A DNA stretch of 50,949 nt. Source: an uncultured SAR116 cluster alpha proteobacterium. GTDB taxonomy: Bacteria > Pseudomonadota > Alphaproteobacteria > Puniceispirillales > Puniceispirillaceae. Both the position numbers and the translations under genes were made by a program. Below the pieces are notes generated by a model. The model did not search any database, was not told the origin of the DNA, and was given only the letters and a program-made list of their open reading frames with translations. This document shows positions 25,242 to 33,999 of the stretch, in pieces (the first letter of the stretch is position 1; every line of letters begins with the position of its first letter). The stretch covers positions 1-50,949 of the forward strand of contig CACCQD010000012.1 of assembly GCA_902547925.1 (NCBI GenBank), in the 5' to 3' direction.

Positions 25242-26504
25242 ATGTCAGAAGAGATGGAGCTTGAGGGTGAATGGGTAATGGGATGGCCTGATCGCAAACG
25301 GGCCAGAGTAATGCCGAGTAAAGATGCGGAAGGGCGGACTATATTTGCACGCTCTCCAGTACTCGATCTAGAGGGGCTGTTGACTCCAACTGACGCCTAT
25401 TATGTGATCGCACAACTCAATATGCCTGATCCAGTTCATCCGGATGACTTCTCATTTTCAATCGGCGGAATGGTTGACAATCCGATCGAGTACACTCTTG
25501 AGGACATTCGAAAGTTTCCAGGTCGCACTGTGCGTGCAGTGACCGAATGTGCAGGGAATGATGGCGAATTTTGGGACTACATCGATGAGGGGAAAAATAC
25601 GCGGAAGCCCTCTTTGCGTAATGCCCAAGCTGAAGAAGGTGGTTGGCGCCAGTCGGGAGATGGCGACGAAACTCCGGACATTGAGAATATCCTCGAGTCT
25701 ATCCCGACTACGGGTTTAGTCAGTGGTGGTGAGTGGACGGGGGTTCCCTTCAAAACTTTGCTTGAGCGTGCCGGCATACAAGATGGCGCTGTGTCTGTCG
25801 CCCTTCACGGTTGGGATGAAGGCAAACCTGACCCAGTGACCCAATATTTGTCAGTCGGGCGCACTGACTTCGATGTGGTTGATCCTGGCATCATCAATTA
25901 CGGAAAGGCGATGCCAATAGAAAAAGCTCTCCATGAAGATACAATCCTGGCATGGGCTCACAATGGTGAGTACTTGACACACGTGCATGGCGCACCACTG
26001 CGATTAGTCGTGCCGGGTTGGGCCGGAAACTGGTGGGTAAAATGGATTGATCGGATAGAGATACTCGATCATACACCAGACCTTTATTATCAAACCCACT
26101 ATTTTGTGAGTGGCAAGTCGCCAGAAGATCCCAATAAGAAACCCATGAAAACTCTTGGAGTCAAAGCGTTAATTACTTCACCTCGAGACGATGATGGCCC
26201 AATCAAGTGTGGCTCACATGCCATAACCGGCCGAACCTGGAGTGGGGAGGGCGCCGTGGTTCGCGTCGAAATCAGTACTGACGGAGGTGAAAGCTGGAAC
26301 GATGCAATCGTCGAGGAATCGAATGACCGTTGGTTATGGCGGCGCTTCCATTATGCTTGGGATGTCATCGAACCAGGGCAGTATAAGATAATGGCACGCG
26401 GAACTGACGAAAAAGGACGAGTCCAGCCAACCATGGATTGGAATTTCCAGCGCAAGCATTTTGACGGCATCGTGCCAGAAAACATCATTGTCGAGAAAGG
26501 GTGA
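25242..26504 (+). CDS. Cytoplasmic sulfite-oxidase-fold molybdoenzyme (SoxC-like, no export signal)
   Basis: A 420-residue protein with a molybdopterin oxidoreductase domain (residues ~55-300) and a C-terminal Mo-cofactor dimerisation domain (RVEISTDGGESWNDAIVE onward). The Mo-ligating cysteine is Cys103 in TECAGNDGEFWD, followed by the family stretches PLRLVVPGWAGNWWVKWIDRIEI and ITGRTWSGEGAV. Unlike SoxC, SorA and MsrP, the N-terminus MSEEMELEGEWVMGWPDRKR has no twin-arginine or Sec signal, so it should stay in the cytoplasm. An acidic insertion of ~45 residues follows the Cys motif compared with the SoxC at 35769. It lies 6 bp before etfB, so ETF is the likely electron acceptor. The substrate is unknown. 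Confidence 0.85.
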   Translation: MSEEMELEGEWVMGWPDRKRARVMPSKDAEGRTIFARSPVLDLEGLLTPTDAYYVIAQLNMPDPVHPDDFSFSIGGMVDNPIEYTLEDIRKFPGRTVRAVTECAGNDGEFWDYIDEGKNTRKPSLRNAQAEEGGWRQSGDGDETPDIENILESIPTTGLVSGGEWTGVPFKTLLERAGIQDGAVSVALHGWDEGKPDPVTQYLSVGRTDFDVVDPGIINYGKAMPIEKALHEDTILAWAHNGEYLTHVHGAPLRLVVPGWAGNWWVKWIDRIEILDHTPDLYYQTHYFVSGKSPEDPNKKPMKTLGVKALITSPRDDDGPIKCGSHAITGRTWSGEGAVVRVEISTDGGESWNDAIVEESNDRWLWRRFHYAWDVIEPGQYKIMARGTDEKGRVQPTMDWNFQRKHFDGIVPENIIVEKG

Positions 26505-26510
26505 TTTTCC

Positions 26511-27323
26511 ATGAAGATTGTGGTGTGTGTTAAACCAATCCAGAATCCTGAGATTCCAGCTGCTCAATTTCGCATTGACGAAGAAGCGAAAGTGTTGATC
26601 CCTGTTTCTGGTTTGTCACCTGTTCTAAGTCCATTTGATGAACAAGCAGTTGAAGCTGCTTTGAGAATACGCGATAGGGCGGGTGAAGGCTCAGAGGTAG
26701 AAATAACTATCGTGACTATTGCGTCGAAGGGTGCTCGCGCTGCTATTAAAGCGGCGCTTGCTTTGGGGGCTGACAACGCTGTTTTGCTCAGTGAACCAAC
26801 GTTTGATGGGAGTGGCGGATATGTTACCGCTCGAAACCTGGCTAAGACTATTCGCACCATCGGTCAGGTGGACTTAATCCTGACTGGGCGTCAAGCTGCT
26901 GACTGGGATGCCGGTGTTGTAGGGCTTGGATTAGCAGAAATCCTGGATATTCCAGCCATCACTTTTGCGCGTGACGTGCAGATTGCTGATGGTGTCGTCA
27001 CAGTTCAACGCGTGCTCCAAGACGGCATTGAGACAGTCGAAGCAGATTTGCCAGCATTGGTAACCATCTCCAACGAGCTTGGTAAAGTTCGCCACGCATC
27101 AATGCGCGAGACTATGCGTGCTGCGAAGAAACCGGTTAAGGAATGGATACCAGAAGATATCGGTCTTGACGAAGCACAGGTTGGCTCCAGCGCCATTCGA
27201 TACGAGCTAGAACGTCTCTATATCCCAGTAAATGATATAGAATGTGAATTCATCAGCGGAGATTCACCATCCGAGATAGCTGCAACTCTTGCTCAGCACA
27301 TGCGCGAAGCAAATTTGATATAG
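26511..27323 (+). CDS. etfB: Electron transfer flavoprotein beta subunit
   Basis: A 270-residue ETF beta/FixA-family subunit that binds AMP (or a second FAD in bifurcating forms). The beta-subunit signature is present: VTVQRVLQDGIETVEADLPALVTISNELGKVRHASMRETMRAAKK. The ligand-binding region AALALGADNAVLL, LTGRQAADWDAGVVGLGLAE also fits. It is sandwiched between the cytoplasmic molybdoenzyme and etfA with 6- and 9-bp gaps. No acyl-CoA or dimethylglycine dehydrogenase is in the operon, so the electron donor is most simply the molybdoenzyme. That pairing is inference. Confidence 0.93.
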   Translation: MKIVVCVKPIQNPEIPAAQFRIDEEAKVLIPVSGLSPVLSPFDEQAVEAALRIRDRAGEGSEVEITIVTIASKGARAAIKAALALGADNAVLLSEPTFDGSGGYVTARNLAKTIRTIGQVDLILTGRQAADWDAGVVGLGLAEILDIPAITFARDVQIADGVVTVQRVLQDGIETVEADLPALVTISNELGKVRHASMRETMRAAKKPVKEWIPEDIGLDEAQVGSSAIRYELERLYIPVNDIECEFISGDSPSEIAATLAQHMREANLI

Positions 27324-27332
27324 GATCAACAG

Positions 27333-28328
27333 ATGACTGATAATAATAATGGTGTTCTTGTAGTTGTAGAGATGGAGGGAAACCAGCCAATCGATCTAGG
27401 GCTAGAGATGCTAGCGTTGGCAAGGCGGCTTACTGACAGTGTAGGTGGGCCCGTCACCGCGGTCGCTTTTGGTGATGGCTTGGAAACTGCCGGTGAGGTG
27501 CTGATTTCATACGGTGCTGATCAAGTTTTAATCAATGATAACAATGCATTTTCCAATTTTCATGCTGAAGCCTGGTTGCCAGATCTATCCAAGATAATTG
27601 TAGAAGTGGCGCCCGCTATTGTCCTTGTTGGACATTCGGACGCTGGCACTGACCTAGCTCCTCGTCTAGCCTTCCGCCTTGATGTTGATGTAGCTACCGG
27701 TTGTGAGGCTGTTGACGTCATCAATGGACGGCCACACATGACCCGCGGCTGTTTTGGTGGCCTTGCTCGCGAAGTAGTCACTTTTGCCAGGTCACCTGCG
27801 ATAGCCACTATCCGTTCAAAGAGCCAAGAGGCTCTGACACCCATTATTGAGCGTTCCGGCGAGGTTAAACATGTGACTTCAATTCTTGATGTGAATTCTA
27901 TCCGCACTCGTGTGGTAAAACGCGAAAGGGAAAAAGCTGTGGGTGGAGTAAAGATGGAGAGTGCAAAAGTTGTAATTGGTGGTGGTCTCGGTTTAGGTGG
28001 TCCAGAAGGATTTAAAACCCTTAATGAAATCGCAGAATTGGTCGATGGCGCCGTTGGCGCTAGTCGCGCAGCCTGTGATTTGGACTGGTGTCCACGCTCT
28101 TACCAGATTGGATTGTCCGGACGCACAGTAGCGCCTGAGCTATATCTTGCAGTCGGGATTTCTGGCGCCAGTCACCACATGGCAGGCTGTGGTAATTCCA
28201 AGACCATTGTTTCTATCAACTCTGACCCAAAAGCAGAAATTTTTAAATCGTCTCGTTTTGGTATAGTTGGAAACTCACAGGAAATCATGCCTGCGCTGGC
28301 CGAAGAAATCAGAAAACTAAAGGCGTGA
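27333..28328 (+). CDS. etfA: Electron transfer flavoprotein alpha subunit
   Basis: A 331-residue ETF alpha/FixB-family subunit carrying the redox FAD. The C-terminal FAD signature is clear: GASRAACDLDWCPRS, IGLSGRTVAPELYLAVGISGASHHMAG, IVSINSDPKAEIF. The N-terminal domain has ALARRLTDSVGGPVTAV and LVGHSDAGTDLAPRLAFRL. No ferredoxin-type cysteine cluster is present. Electrons would normally pass to an ETF:quinone oxidoreductase, which is not in this window. It is the last gene of the four-gene operon, and a weak hairpin follows at 28370. Confidence 0.93.
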   Translation: MTDNNNGVLVVVEMEGNQPIDLGLEMLALARRLTDSVGGPVTAVAFGDGLETAGEVLISYGADQVLINDNNAFSNFHAEAWLPDLSKIIVEVAPAIVLVGHSDAGTDLAPRLAFRLDVDVATGCEAVDVINGRPHMTRGCFGGLAREVVTFARSPAIATIRSKSQEALTPIIERSGEVKHVTSILDVNSIRTRVVKREREKAVGGVKMESAKVVIGGGLGLGGPEGFKTLNEIAELVDGAVGASRAACDLDWCPRSYQIGLSGRTVAPELYLAVGISGASHHMAGCGNSKTIVSINSDPKAEIFKSSRFGIVGNSQEIMPALAEEIRKLKA

Positions 28329-28775
28329 CCACAAAGATCTGAAAGTTGGCCGACTTATCTGAAAAAGGTATCCTCACCAGGAGGATTCGTGTTCTGCTTT
28401 TGACGTGATACGCGTCCTAAAAAGTAGGTGTAGATTGTCTCGGTATATCAACTATTAGCGTTTCTAGAAGCGGCAAGATTGGTAATTCACTTCGCCCGGT
28501 GTGCCTCGCTTTTTATCGAGAGTAATTCCCCCTCTCAACATGGGTTTTGCGGTTATTTATTGAGCAATGGGGTTTGATGAAATTACTTAACTAGCTTAGC
28601 GCAAAAGAATATTCATTCCGTGTTGAACAAAAGAGAATCTATTGTGTGATCTCAGCATTAAAACGGCACGGAAACTCCCTAATTACGAATTAAAATATAA
28701 ATCAGGTTAGAGATACTGACGGTTTCAACTGGCTGCTATATGGCATAAAACCAAAACTTGATGGAACAAAATTAG
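28329..28775. other. Gap after etfA with a weak hairpin
   Basis: About 450 bp without a recognisable gene. ATCCTC (28370-28375) and GAGGAT (28381-28386) form a 6-bp stem with a 5-nt loop, followed by a T-rich stretch (TTCTGCTTTT). This may terminate the maoC-etfA operon. The rest presumably holds the MFS promoter. I searched for transposase-like frames and saw none that held up. Confidence 0.35.
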
Positions 28776-29987
28776 TTGTCAAACCTATTCTCAACCCGTT
28801 GGTTTGTTCTTGTAATTACTAGTATGGCACTAGTTCTTTCATTGACTGCGTGGTACTCGGCAACAGCTATCATGCCAGAGTTGACTTCGCTAATGTCACT
28901 GAGCCTGTCCCAAGCAACTTGGTTTACAAATAGTGTCCACGTAGGTTTTGTGGTCAGTGCTCTTATGGTGAGCCTACTGTCCCTGTTAGATGTTTATAAA
29001 AGTTCAACAATCATGGCTATATCCGCATGTGTTGCCGGTATCGCAAATGTACTTTTGATTTTAGAACCCGGAGTAGTTTTATCGCTTCTTTTAAGATTTA
29101 CAACAGGGATGGCCCTAGCAGGTATATACCCTACGGTAATCAAATTCATCGCTACCTGGTTTAAAAAAGGACGCGGTTTTGCAATGGGATTGATGTTAAG
29201 TGCCCTGACACTCGGATCTGCTTTGCCCCATCTAGTGCGTGCTGTTGGAGCCCAATTTGACTGGAAATTGGTAATTCTCATGAGCTCATTGGCATGTTTT
29301 ATAGCCGCGGTACTTTTTGCATTTGTTTTGCAGGACGGGCCCCATCAATTTTCCAAGACTAAGGCAGATTTAAATCAATTGGGGCGTATAATTAAAGACC
29401 GCCCAGTAATGCTCGCCAATATTGGCTATTTTGGTCATATGTGGGAGCTCTATGCGATGTGGGGTTGGTTTTTTGCATACGCTATCGCAGCAAAAAGCAC
29501 TGGTCTTGGTCTGGAAAATGCCGCGTTACTGACATTTTTAGTAATTGCAGTCGGCGCACCAGGTTGCGTTTTAGGTGGATGGTTAGCGGATCGTATTGGT
29601 CGCTGTTACGCAACGGCATTCCTCATGGTTATTTCAGGAACAAGCGCGCTCCTTATCGGCCTCTGTTTTAACGGCCCCACTTGGCTATTCATCACAATTG
29701 CATTGATTTGGGGTTTGACGGCAGTTGCAGATAGTGCCCAATTTTCAGCAGCGGTCACTGAGCTTTCTGACCAGCCGGTAGTTGGTTCTGCGTTGGCATT
29801 TCAGATGGGTGTGGGGTTTGCGATAACAATATTCGTTATCTGGCTGCTACCAGTCTTAGCAGATAGCCTTGGAAGTTGGCGCTGGACCTTCCTGCTACTT
29901 GCACCCGGTCCATTTCTTGGTGCCTTCTCAATGCTATTGCTGCGCCGAGAAGCTCGATCCCTCTTACTTGCTAATGGCAGGCGCTAA
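28776..29987 (+). CDS. Major facilitator superfamily transporter
   Basis: A 403-residue membrane protein with twelve hydrophobic segments. The MFS loop 2-3 region is degenerate, but the central and second-half motifs are visible: GGWLADRIGRCYATAFLMVISG and the TM4/5 region RFTTGMALAGIYPTVIKFIATWFKKGRGFAMG. The frame opens directly after a stop codon, so TTG at 28776 is the first possible start and gives MSNLFSTRWFVLVITSMAL. It follows the maoC-molybdoenzyme-ETF operon and could import that pathway's substrate. Its family does not show the substrate. Confidence 0.85.
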   Translation: MSNLFSTRWFVLVITSMALVLSLTAWYSATAIMPELTSLMSLSLSQATWFTNSVHVGFVVSALMVSLLSLLDVYKSSTIMAISACVAGIANVLLILEPGVVLSLLLRFTTGMALAGIYPTVIKFIATWFKKGRGFAMGLMLSALTLGSALPHLVRAVGAQFDWKLVILMSSLACFIAAVLFAFVLQDGPHQFSKTKADLNQLGRIIKDRPVMLANIGYFGHMWELYAMWGWFFAYAIAAKSTGLGLENAALLTFLVIAVGAPGCVLGGWLADRIGRCYATAFLMVISGTSALLIGLCFNGPTWLFITIALIWGLTAVADSAQFSAAVTELSDQPVVGSALAFQMGVGFAITIFVIWLLPVLADSLGSWRWTFLLLAPGPFLGAFSMLLLRREARSLLLANGRR

Positions 29988-30258
29988 CAAGAAATTTTGA
30001 ATTTGTTTAAAAAGCACTTCCGGGAGAAAAATTCAATTACTCTGTATGAGTTTTACGCGAACATTTCTTGGGTTAACCCGAGTTCAACTGAAACATAATC
30101 GCAGCTCAATTCAGCACATTATGAGAAATCCTGAAACGCCCCATCTTCAAATACCACACGATTAGATTTCGCTCTTAGATCATAAAACCCAGCATTTAAT
30201 CATTCTCAATTTGAAGATTATCAGCCAATTGGATGGCATCAGCATTGACACGGAATTA
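29988..30258. other. Convergent intergenic gap
   Basis: About 270 bp between the convergent MFS and TPR genes. It is AT-rich, with no gene or clear structure other than the hairpin at its right end. Confidence 0.3.
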
Positions 30259-30286
30259 AAGGGGGGCGGAATAACCCGCCCCCCTT
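30259..30286 (-). terminator. Strong hairpin terminator of the TPR gene
   Basis: GGGGGGCGG (30261-30269) pairs perfectly with CCGCCCCCC (30276-30284) around a 6-nt loop. On the minus strand it is followed by TTTAATT, 25 bp after the TPR stop codon. It could also stop transcription from the MFS gene. Confidence 0.75.
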
Positions 30287-30311
30287 GCGCCCTCAAATTA
30301 GAATTGCCTTC

Positions 30312-32066
30312 TTAACAACAACTCGTTTCGATGCTATCTTGAGCACAGAAACAGGTTTTTGCTGGTACGATATCCGCACGAGAGCTACGTTCGTTGAATA
30401 AAGCTGTGACCTCGGCCAGCTCCTCAGGTGCACCACCTCGCGCTTCAAGACAGAGCTTGAGACCCAATAAGCCCCACATATTGTCTTTCCAAAGTTTGAT
30501 GTCAGCACGGTAAACCGCTTCTGCCTCTTCGATCTCGCCTTGTTCGAAGAGGAGTGCACCAAGGATGTGACGCACAGGTTGCATCTGTCCCCAAGGCTCA
30601 TTGTACGCGAGGTTAAGTGAGAGATTGACACCACGACGCAAATGGTCAAAGGCAGCAGTAAAGTCAGAAGCTTTACCCTCCGCCTTGGCTAAGAACTGCT
30701 TGCGGTATTCGATTTCACCATCCAAAACAGCAGCATTAACCAAATGAATACACGGGCCATCGCTTGGGTCTTGGTACATCAAGTTGTTGTGCAGTACACG
30801 TCCAGCGAGCGCCGGGTTTTTAAGCGCTTCATAAAAGAGAGCCTGTTCTGCTTCTGCCTCTGCCACCATCCCCTTGGAGGCATAGGCCACACCACGAGCA
30901 TAGTGCTGTGTAACGATAGTGGAAGCGAACACTTCTTTATCAGAGAAAGTTGGTTCCGCAATTATATCATCCCACCTACCGAAACGAATCATGACGTGGA
31001 ACGGAAGGGCTACATAAGACTCGAGGAAGATTGCGCCCATTGGTATGATTCCAGCAAGCATGAATTGTACGCCTGAATTTTCGTCACCTGCAGGATTTGC
31101 AGCTGCGGCCTTTCGCGCGTATTTCATAGCAACTTCATACTGGCCTTCAAACATTGCACACCAGACAACAAAGTGGTGATTGTGCATTCTGTAGAATTTG
31201 TAAAACTGTGATTCGTTGCCCGTGAGTTTAACGTACTTATCGTCGGCTTCTACAGCATTGATGTTACACTCCACTGCCTCTTTCCATTGTCCAACCCAAG
31301 CATCTATGTGAGAAGGCATATGCACGAGGTGTCCCATACTGGGCATGGCTGTGCGCAGCAAGTCAGCTGCGGGTAGAGCTCGCTCTGGAAATGGAGATAG
31401 CTCCAAGCAGTGACAATATAAGTGGCACAAAGCGATATGTTTCTTTGCGCCATCGATGTTCTCAAAGGCATCTTCCATAACTTGAACGCAAGTTAATGTG
31501 TTGTCATCCGCCGGTGTAATTTCACCCGTCTCAGTGTTCTTGTCCCACAATTGCCATGCCTTAAGATTCATGAGAGCCTCTACATAAATCGCGGCAACAT
31601 CCAAATTACCCTTATATTTCTCGTACAGAGGAGCCATGGCTGCTGCAAACGCAGCATTAAGTTCTGGTGTGTTACCCATGTTAAGCACTGAAGGGTCAGC
31701 AGCATCCCGTGCTTCTTGAGAGTGGCGCTCGGCTAATGCGTCAATAAGATCTTGTTCTAATTCTGTACAACCAGCTTTGAGAGACAGAGCCTGTTGAATT
31801 GGATCAAAACCTGAACCCAAGCCAGGCGTCCAGTTGTAATTTGAGGAGACACAATATGCGATACCCCACCATGCCATTGCGCAGCTGGAGTCGAGCTCTG
31901 TAGCCTTCATGTAGCAAGCAATTGCTTGTTCGTGATTAAAATTAAGCATATGCCCAAAGGCTTCAGCAAACATTTTCCGAGCATCTTCATTACCGCATGT
32001 AATCGTTGTGGCGAATGAATAATTTGAAGCGTTCCCAAAATCATAATCTAAAGGCGCAAGCGACAT
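30312..32066 (-). CDS. TPR-repeat protein with cysteine-rich C-terminus, unknown function
   Basis: A 584-residue soluble helical protein. TPR-like repeats are visible, for example FGHMLNFNHEQAIACYMKATELDSSCAMAWWGIAYC near residue 40, ARKAAAANPAG in the middle, and FEQGEIEEAEAVYRADIKLWKDNMWGLLGL near the C-terminus. No signal peptide is seen. It ends in a short tail with four cysteines (TCFCAQDSIETSCC). The ATG at 32066 has AGGGGA 8 bp upstream; an in-frame start at 32174 lacks this. TPR domains bind proteins, and the tail could bind metal or form disulfides. Its place between the etf/MFS block and the sox block is the only functional clue. Confidence 0.75.
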   Translation of the reverse strand: MSLAPLDYDFGNASNYSFATTITCGNEDARKMFAEAFGHMLNFNHEQAIACYMKATELDSSCAMAWWGIAYCVSSNYNWTPGLGSGFDPIQQALSLKAGCTELEQDLIDALAERHSQEARDAADPSVLNMGNTPELNAAFAAAMAPLYEKYKGNLDVAAIYVEALMNLKAWQLWDKNTETGEITPADDNTLTCVQVMEDAFENIDGAKKHIALCHLYCHCLELSPFPERALPAADLLRTAMPSMGHLVHMPSHIDAWVGQWKEAVECNINAVEADDKYVKLTGNESQFYKFYRMHNHHFVVWCAMFEGQYEVAMKYARKAAAANPAGDENSGVQFMLAGIIPMGAIFLESYVALPFHVMIRFGRWDDIIAEPTFSDKEVFASTIVTQHYARGVAYASKGMVAEAEAEQALFYEALKNPALAGRVLHNNLMYQDPSDGPCIHLVNAAVLDGEIEYRKQFLAKAEGKASDFTAAFDHLRRGVNLSLNLAYNEPWGQMQPVRHILGALLFEQGEIEEAEAVYRADIKLWKDNMWGLLGLKLCLEARGGAPEELAEVTALFNERSSRADIVPAKTCFCAQDSIETSCC

Positions 32067-32340
32067 CTGAATTTCCCCTACTGTGTGTTTTTTTGTAACT
32101 TTTACGGCTCTGGTCAAGAAAGAATTTTGCAACCCTCTAGCTCTTGCTGGTAAGAATTTAACTCTTATTGGCAAGACCTTCTCTCAATTTAACTCTACCT
32201 AGCAACAAAAGATTGTCAACGCGCACTTGATATACACGCAAATTCATTATTAGTGTTGAAGTGGTAAGCCGTGAAAAGATCGACTAACATTCATTTTCTG
32301 AAGCCAATGCGAGTTGCTTACTTGAAAAAGTGAAAAAATT

Positions 32341-33174
32341 ATGGATTACCGCTCAAGTTATACAATTCATGTTTTTTTTCAACGAAATAAACAGCTTGCA
32401 ATCCTGGTCACGCTAATCGCAATCGGATGGGTTTACAATTTTTTACAAGTCGCTGCGCTCACCCCTCGGATGAGTCTTTCCCAATTCGGACCAGGTATGA
32501 ACGCTCTCACTTTTTTGACTAGTCAACCTCCGACTGCAATGTCAAATTTGATCTCATCTATTCCTCTATGCAGCAATTTTGGGCCTTCATGGACAATTGA
32601 AAGCCTCGTCGGCTCTACATTGATGTGGTTTGGTATGGTTTTAGCAATGATGGTCCCAACCTTGTTGATACCGAGATTTCTGCGTCCGGTTAACATACAG
32701 GCGTTTTCTATATTCTTGTTTGGCTATGTTTGTATCTGGTTTATTTTTTGTATTTTTGGAGTGGCACTCCAATGGGGTTTGCAAGCATATGGGGTTTTGG
32801 ATAATTCCTTGCTAATAAACAACTCATTAGCCTCGGCAGTAATGTTTATGATAATTGGAGGCGTTCAGTTATTGAAACCAAAATTGGCATCTTCGCCTCG
32901 CTGTCCCAAACTCTCAAAATCTACTCAAACAAACGCAACATTACTCTCCGATGATTTCAGGGCCGGATTAAAAAGGGGGGCGACCTGTGTACATAGCTGT
33001 TTTCCTTTAATGCTTGTTATGTTCGTTTTTGGCTTAATGAATTTAGTAGCGATGGCATTTTTGACTGTAATCATGTACCTAATGGCGAACTTTGCCACGG
33101 GTTTGGTTACCCGGGGTCCTGGATTCGCTCTTATTGTTTCTGGAATACTTTTATTGGGATTAAACTATAGCTAA
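32341..33174 (+). CDS. DUF2182-family predicted metal-binding integral membrane protein
   Basis: A 277-residue membrane protein with about six to seven hydrophobic segments. The C-terminal block FRAGLKRGATCVHSCFPLMLVMFVFGLMNLVAMA matches the DUF2182 pattern of a Cys pair followed by LM...F..GxMNL. The family has no firmly established function and is called metal-binding because of the conserved Cys/His residues. It stands alone upstream of the peroxiredoxin remnant and soxR and probably belongs to the sulfur island. A small inverted repeat (TTAACC 33213-33218, GGTTAA 33226-33231) follows the stop. Confidence 0.75.
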   Translation: MDYRSSYTIHVFFQRNKQLAILVTLIAIGWVYNFLQVAALTPRMSLSQFGPGMNALTFLTSQPPTAMSNLISSIPLCSNFGPSWTIESLVGSTLMWFGMVLAMMVPTLLIPRFLRPVNIQAFSIFLFGYVCIWFIFCIFGVALQWGLQAYGVLDNSLLINNSLASAVMFMIIGGVQLLKPKLASSPRCPKLSKSTQTNATLLSDDFRAGLKRGATCVHSCFPLMLVMFVFGLMNLVAMAFLTVIMYLMANFATGLVTRGPGFALIVSGILLLGLNYS

Positions 33175-33353
33175 CCGTGTTTCGCACCTCCGCTCTCGCG
33201 TGCAAAGGATAATTAACCGTTTCATGGTTAAATTACACATGATTTAGCTGATCGTTGTCTATTTGAATTTATTTCTGCGTCATGATTTTTTCTCTAAATA
33301 TGTCGAGACATCTGATTGAGTGATATAAGGAAAAAAAGGAAATAAAAACAGAA

Positions 33354-33986
33354 ATGAAAAGTAAATACGAAGCGAGAAACACTTCCCTTATTGGAAAACA
33401 AGCCCCTAATTTTACCGCCCGATCTTCTAAGGGCGAATTGGCAATAGCAGCCTATGAGGGCAGTTGAACATTGCTGTTTTGTCATCCAGCTATTTTCACA
33501 CCAGTGTGTACAACTGAGTTCGCAGAATTGGCTCAAAGACAGGAAGAGTTTGATGAATTGGGCGTTGAGTTGTTGGCTTTGTCGGTCGACAGTGTTTACA
33601 GCCATATAAATTGGATCGAGTGGATTAAGACAAAAATGAACGTTGAGGTGCAGTTTCCTGTGATTGAGGATTTCTCTATGAAAATTACCAAAGCATATGG
33701 AATGTTGGATTAGTCAAGTCTTACAACTGCGACAGTCAGTGGTTGCTACTTTGTCGATACCGATCAGATCGTGCAGACAGTGATCCATTATCCCATGCAT
33801 GTGGGCCGATCGATAAACGAAATTTTAAGGGTGCAGAGGGCTCTAATGGATACACACCAGAACGACTACTCCACACCTGTGGATTGGCGTCCCGGCGAGC
33901 CTTACTTGCAAACTTCCTTGAATATGAAGGAAATTGAGACTAATGATTACTCAGCCAATGTAGTCACTCAAAGGACAGGTACTTGA
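33354..33986 (+). pseudogene. 1-Cys peroxiredoxin (AhpC/TSA, Prx6-like) with two in-frame stops
   Basis: One continuous frame of 210 codons encodes a complete Prx6-type peroxiredoxin: IGKQAPNFTARSSKGE, the peroxidatic Cys in FTPVCTTEF, VELLALSVDSVYSHINWIEW, FPVIEDFSMKITKAYGML, and the C-terminal domain with YPMHVGRSINEILRVQRAL and STPVDWRPGE. It is interrupted by TGA at codon 38 (33465-33467) and TAG at codon 120 (33711-33713). The TGA sits where homologues have tryptophan, consistent with a TGG-to-TGA change. No frameshift is present, so the damage is recent, or the stops are sequencing errors or read through. It lies 13 bp before soxR. Confidence 0.85.
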
Positions 33987-33999
33987 TATTGAGTTAGCT

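Noticed and set aside
25242-26504. Second exported SoxC
   Set aside because: No Tat or Sec signal, no soxD partner, and a different Mo-site sequence; it is co-operonic with ETF genes.
28329-28775. Insertion-sequence remnant after etfA
   Set aside because: Short frames there were translated on both strands but no transposase motif or terminal inverted repeats could be found.
33465-33467. TGA in the peroxiredoxin as a selenocysteine codon
   Set aside because: The position corresponds to a tryptophan in homologues, the true catalytic Cys is intact a few residues later, no SECIS-like hairpin was evident, and a second stop (TAG) follows.
33354-33986. Alternative genetic code (TGA read as Trp)
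   Set aside because: Many intact genes in the window end in TGA, so the standard code applies.
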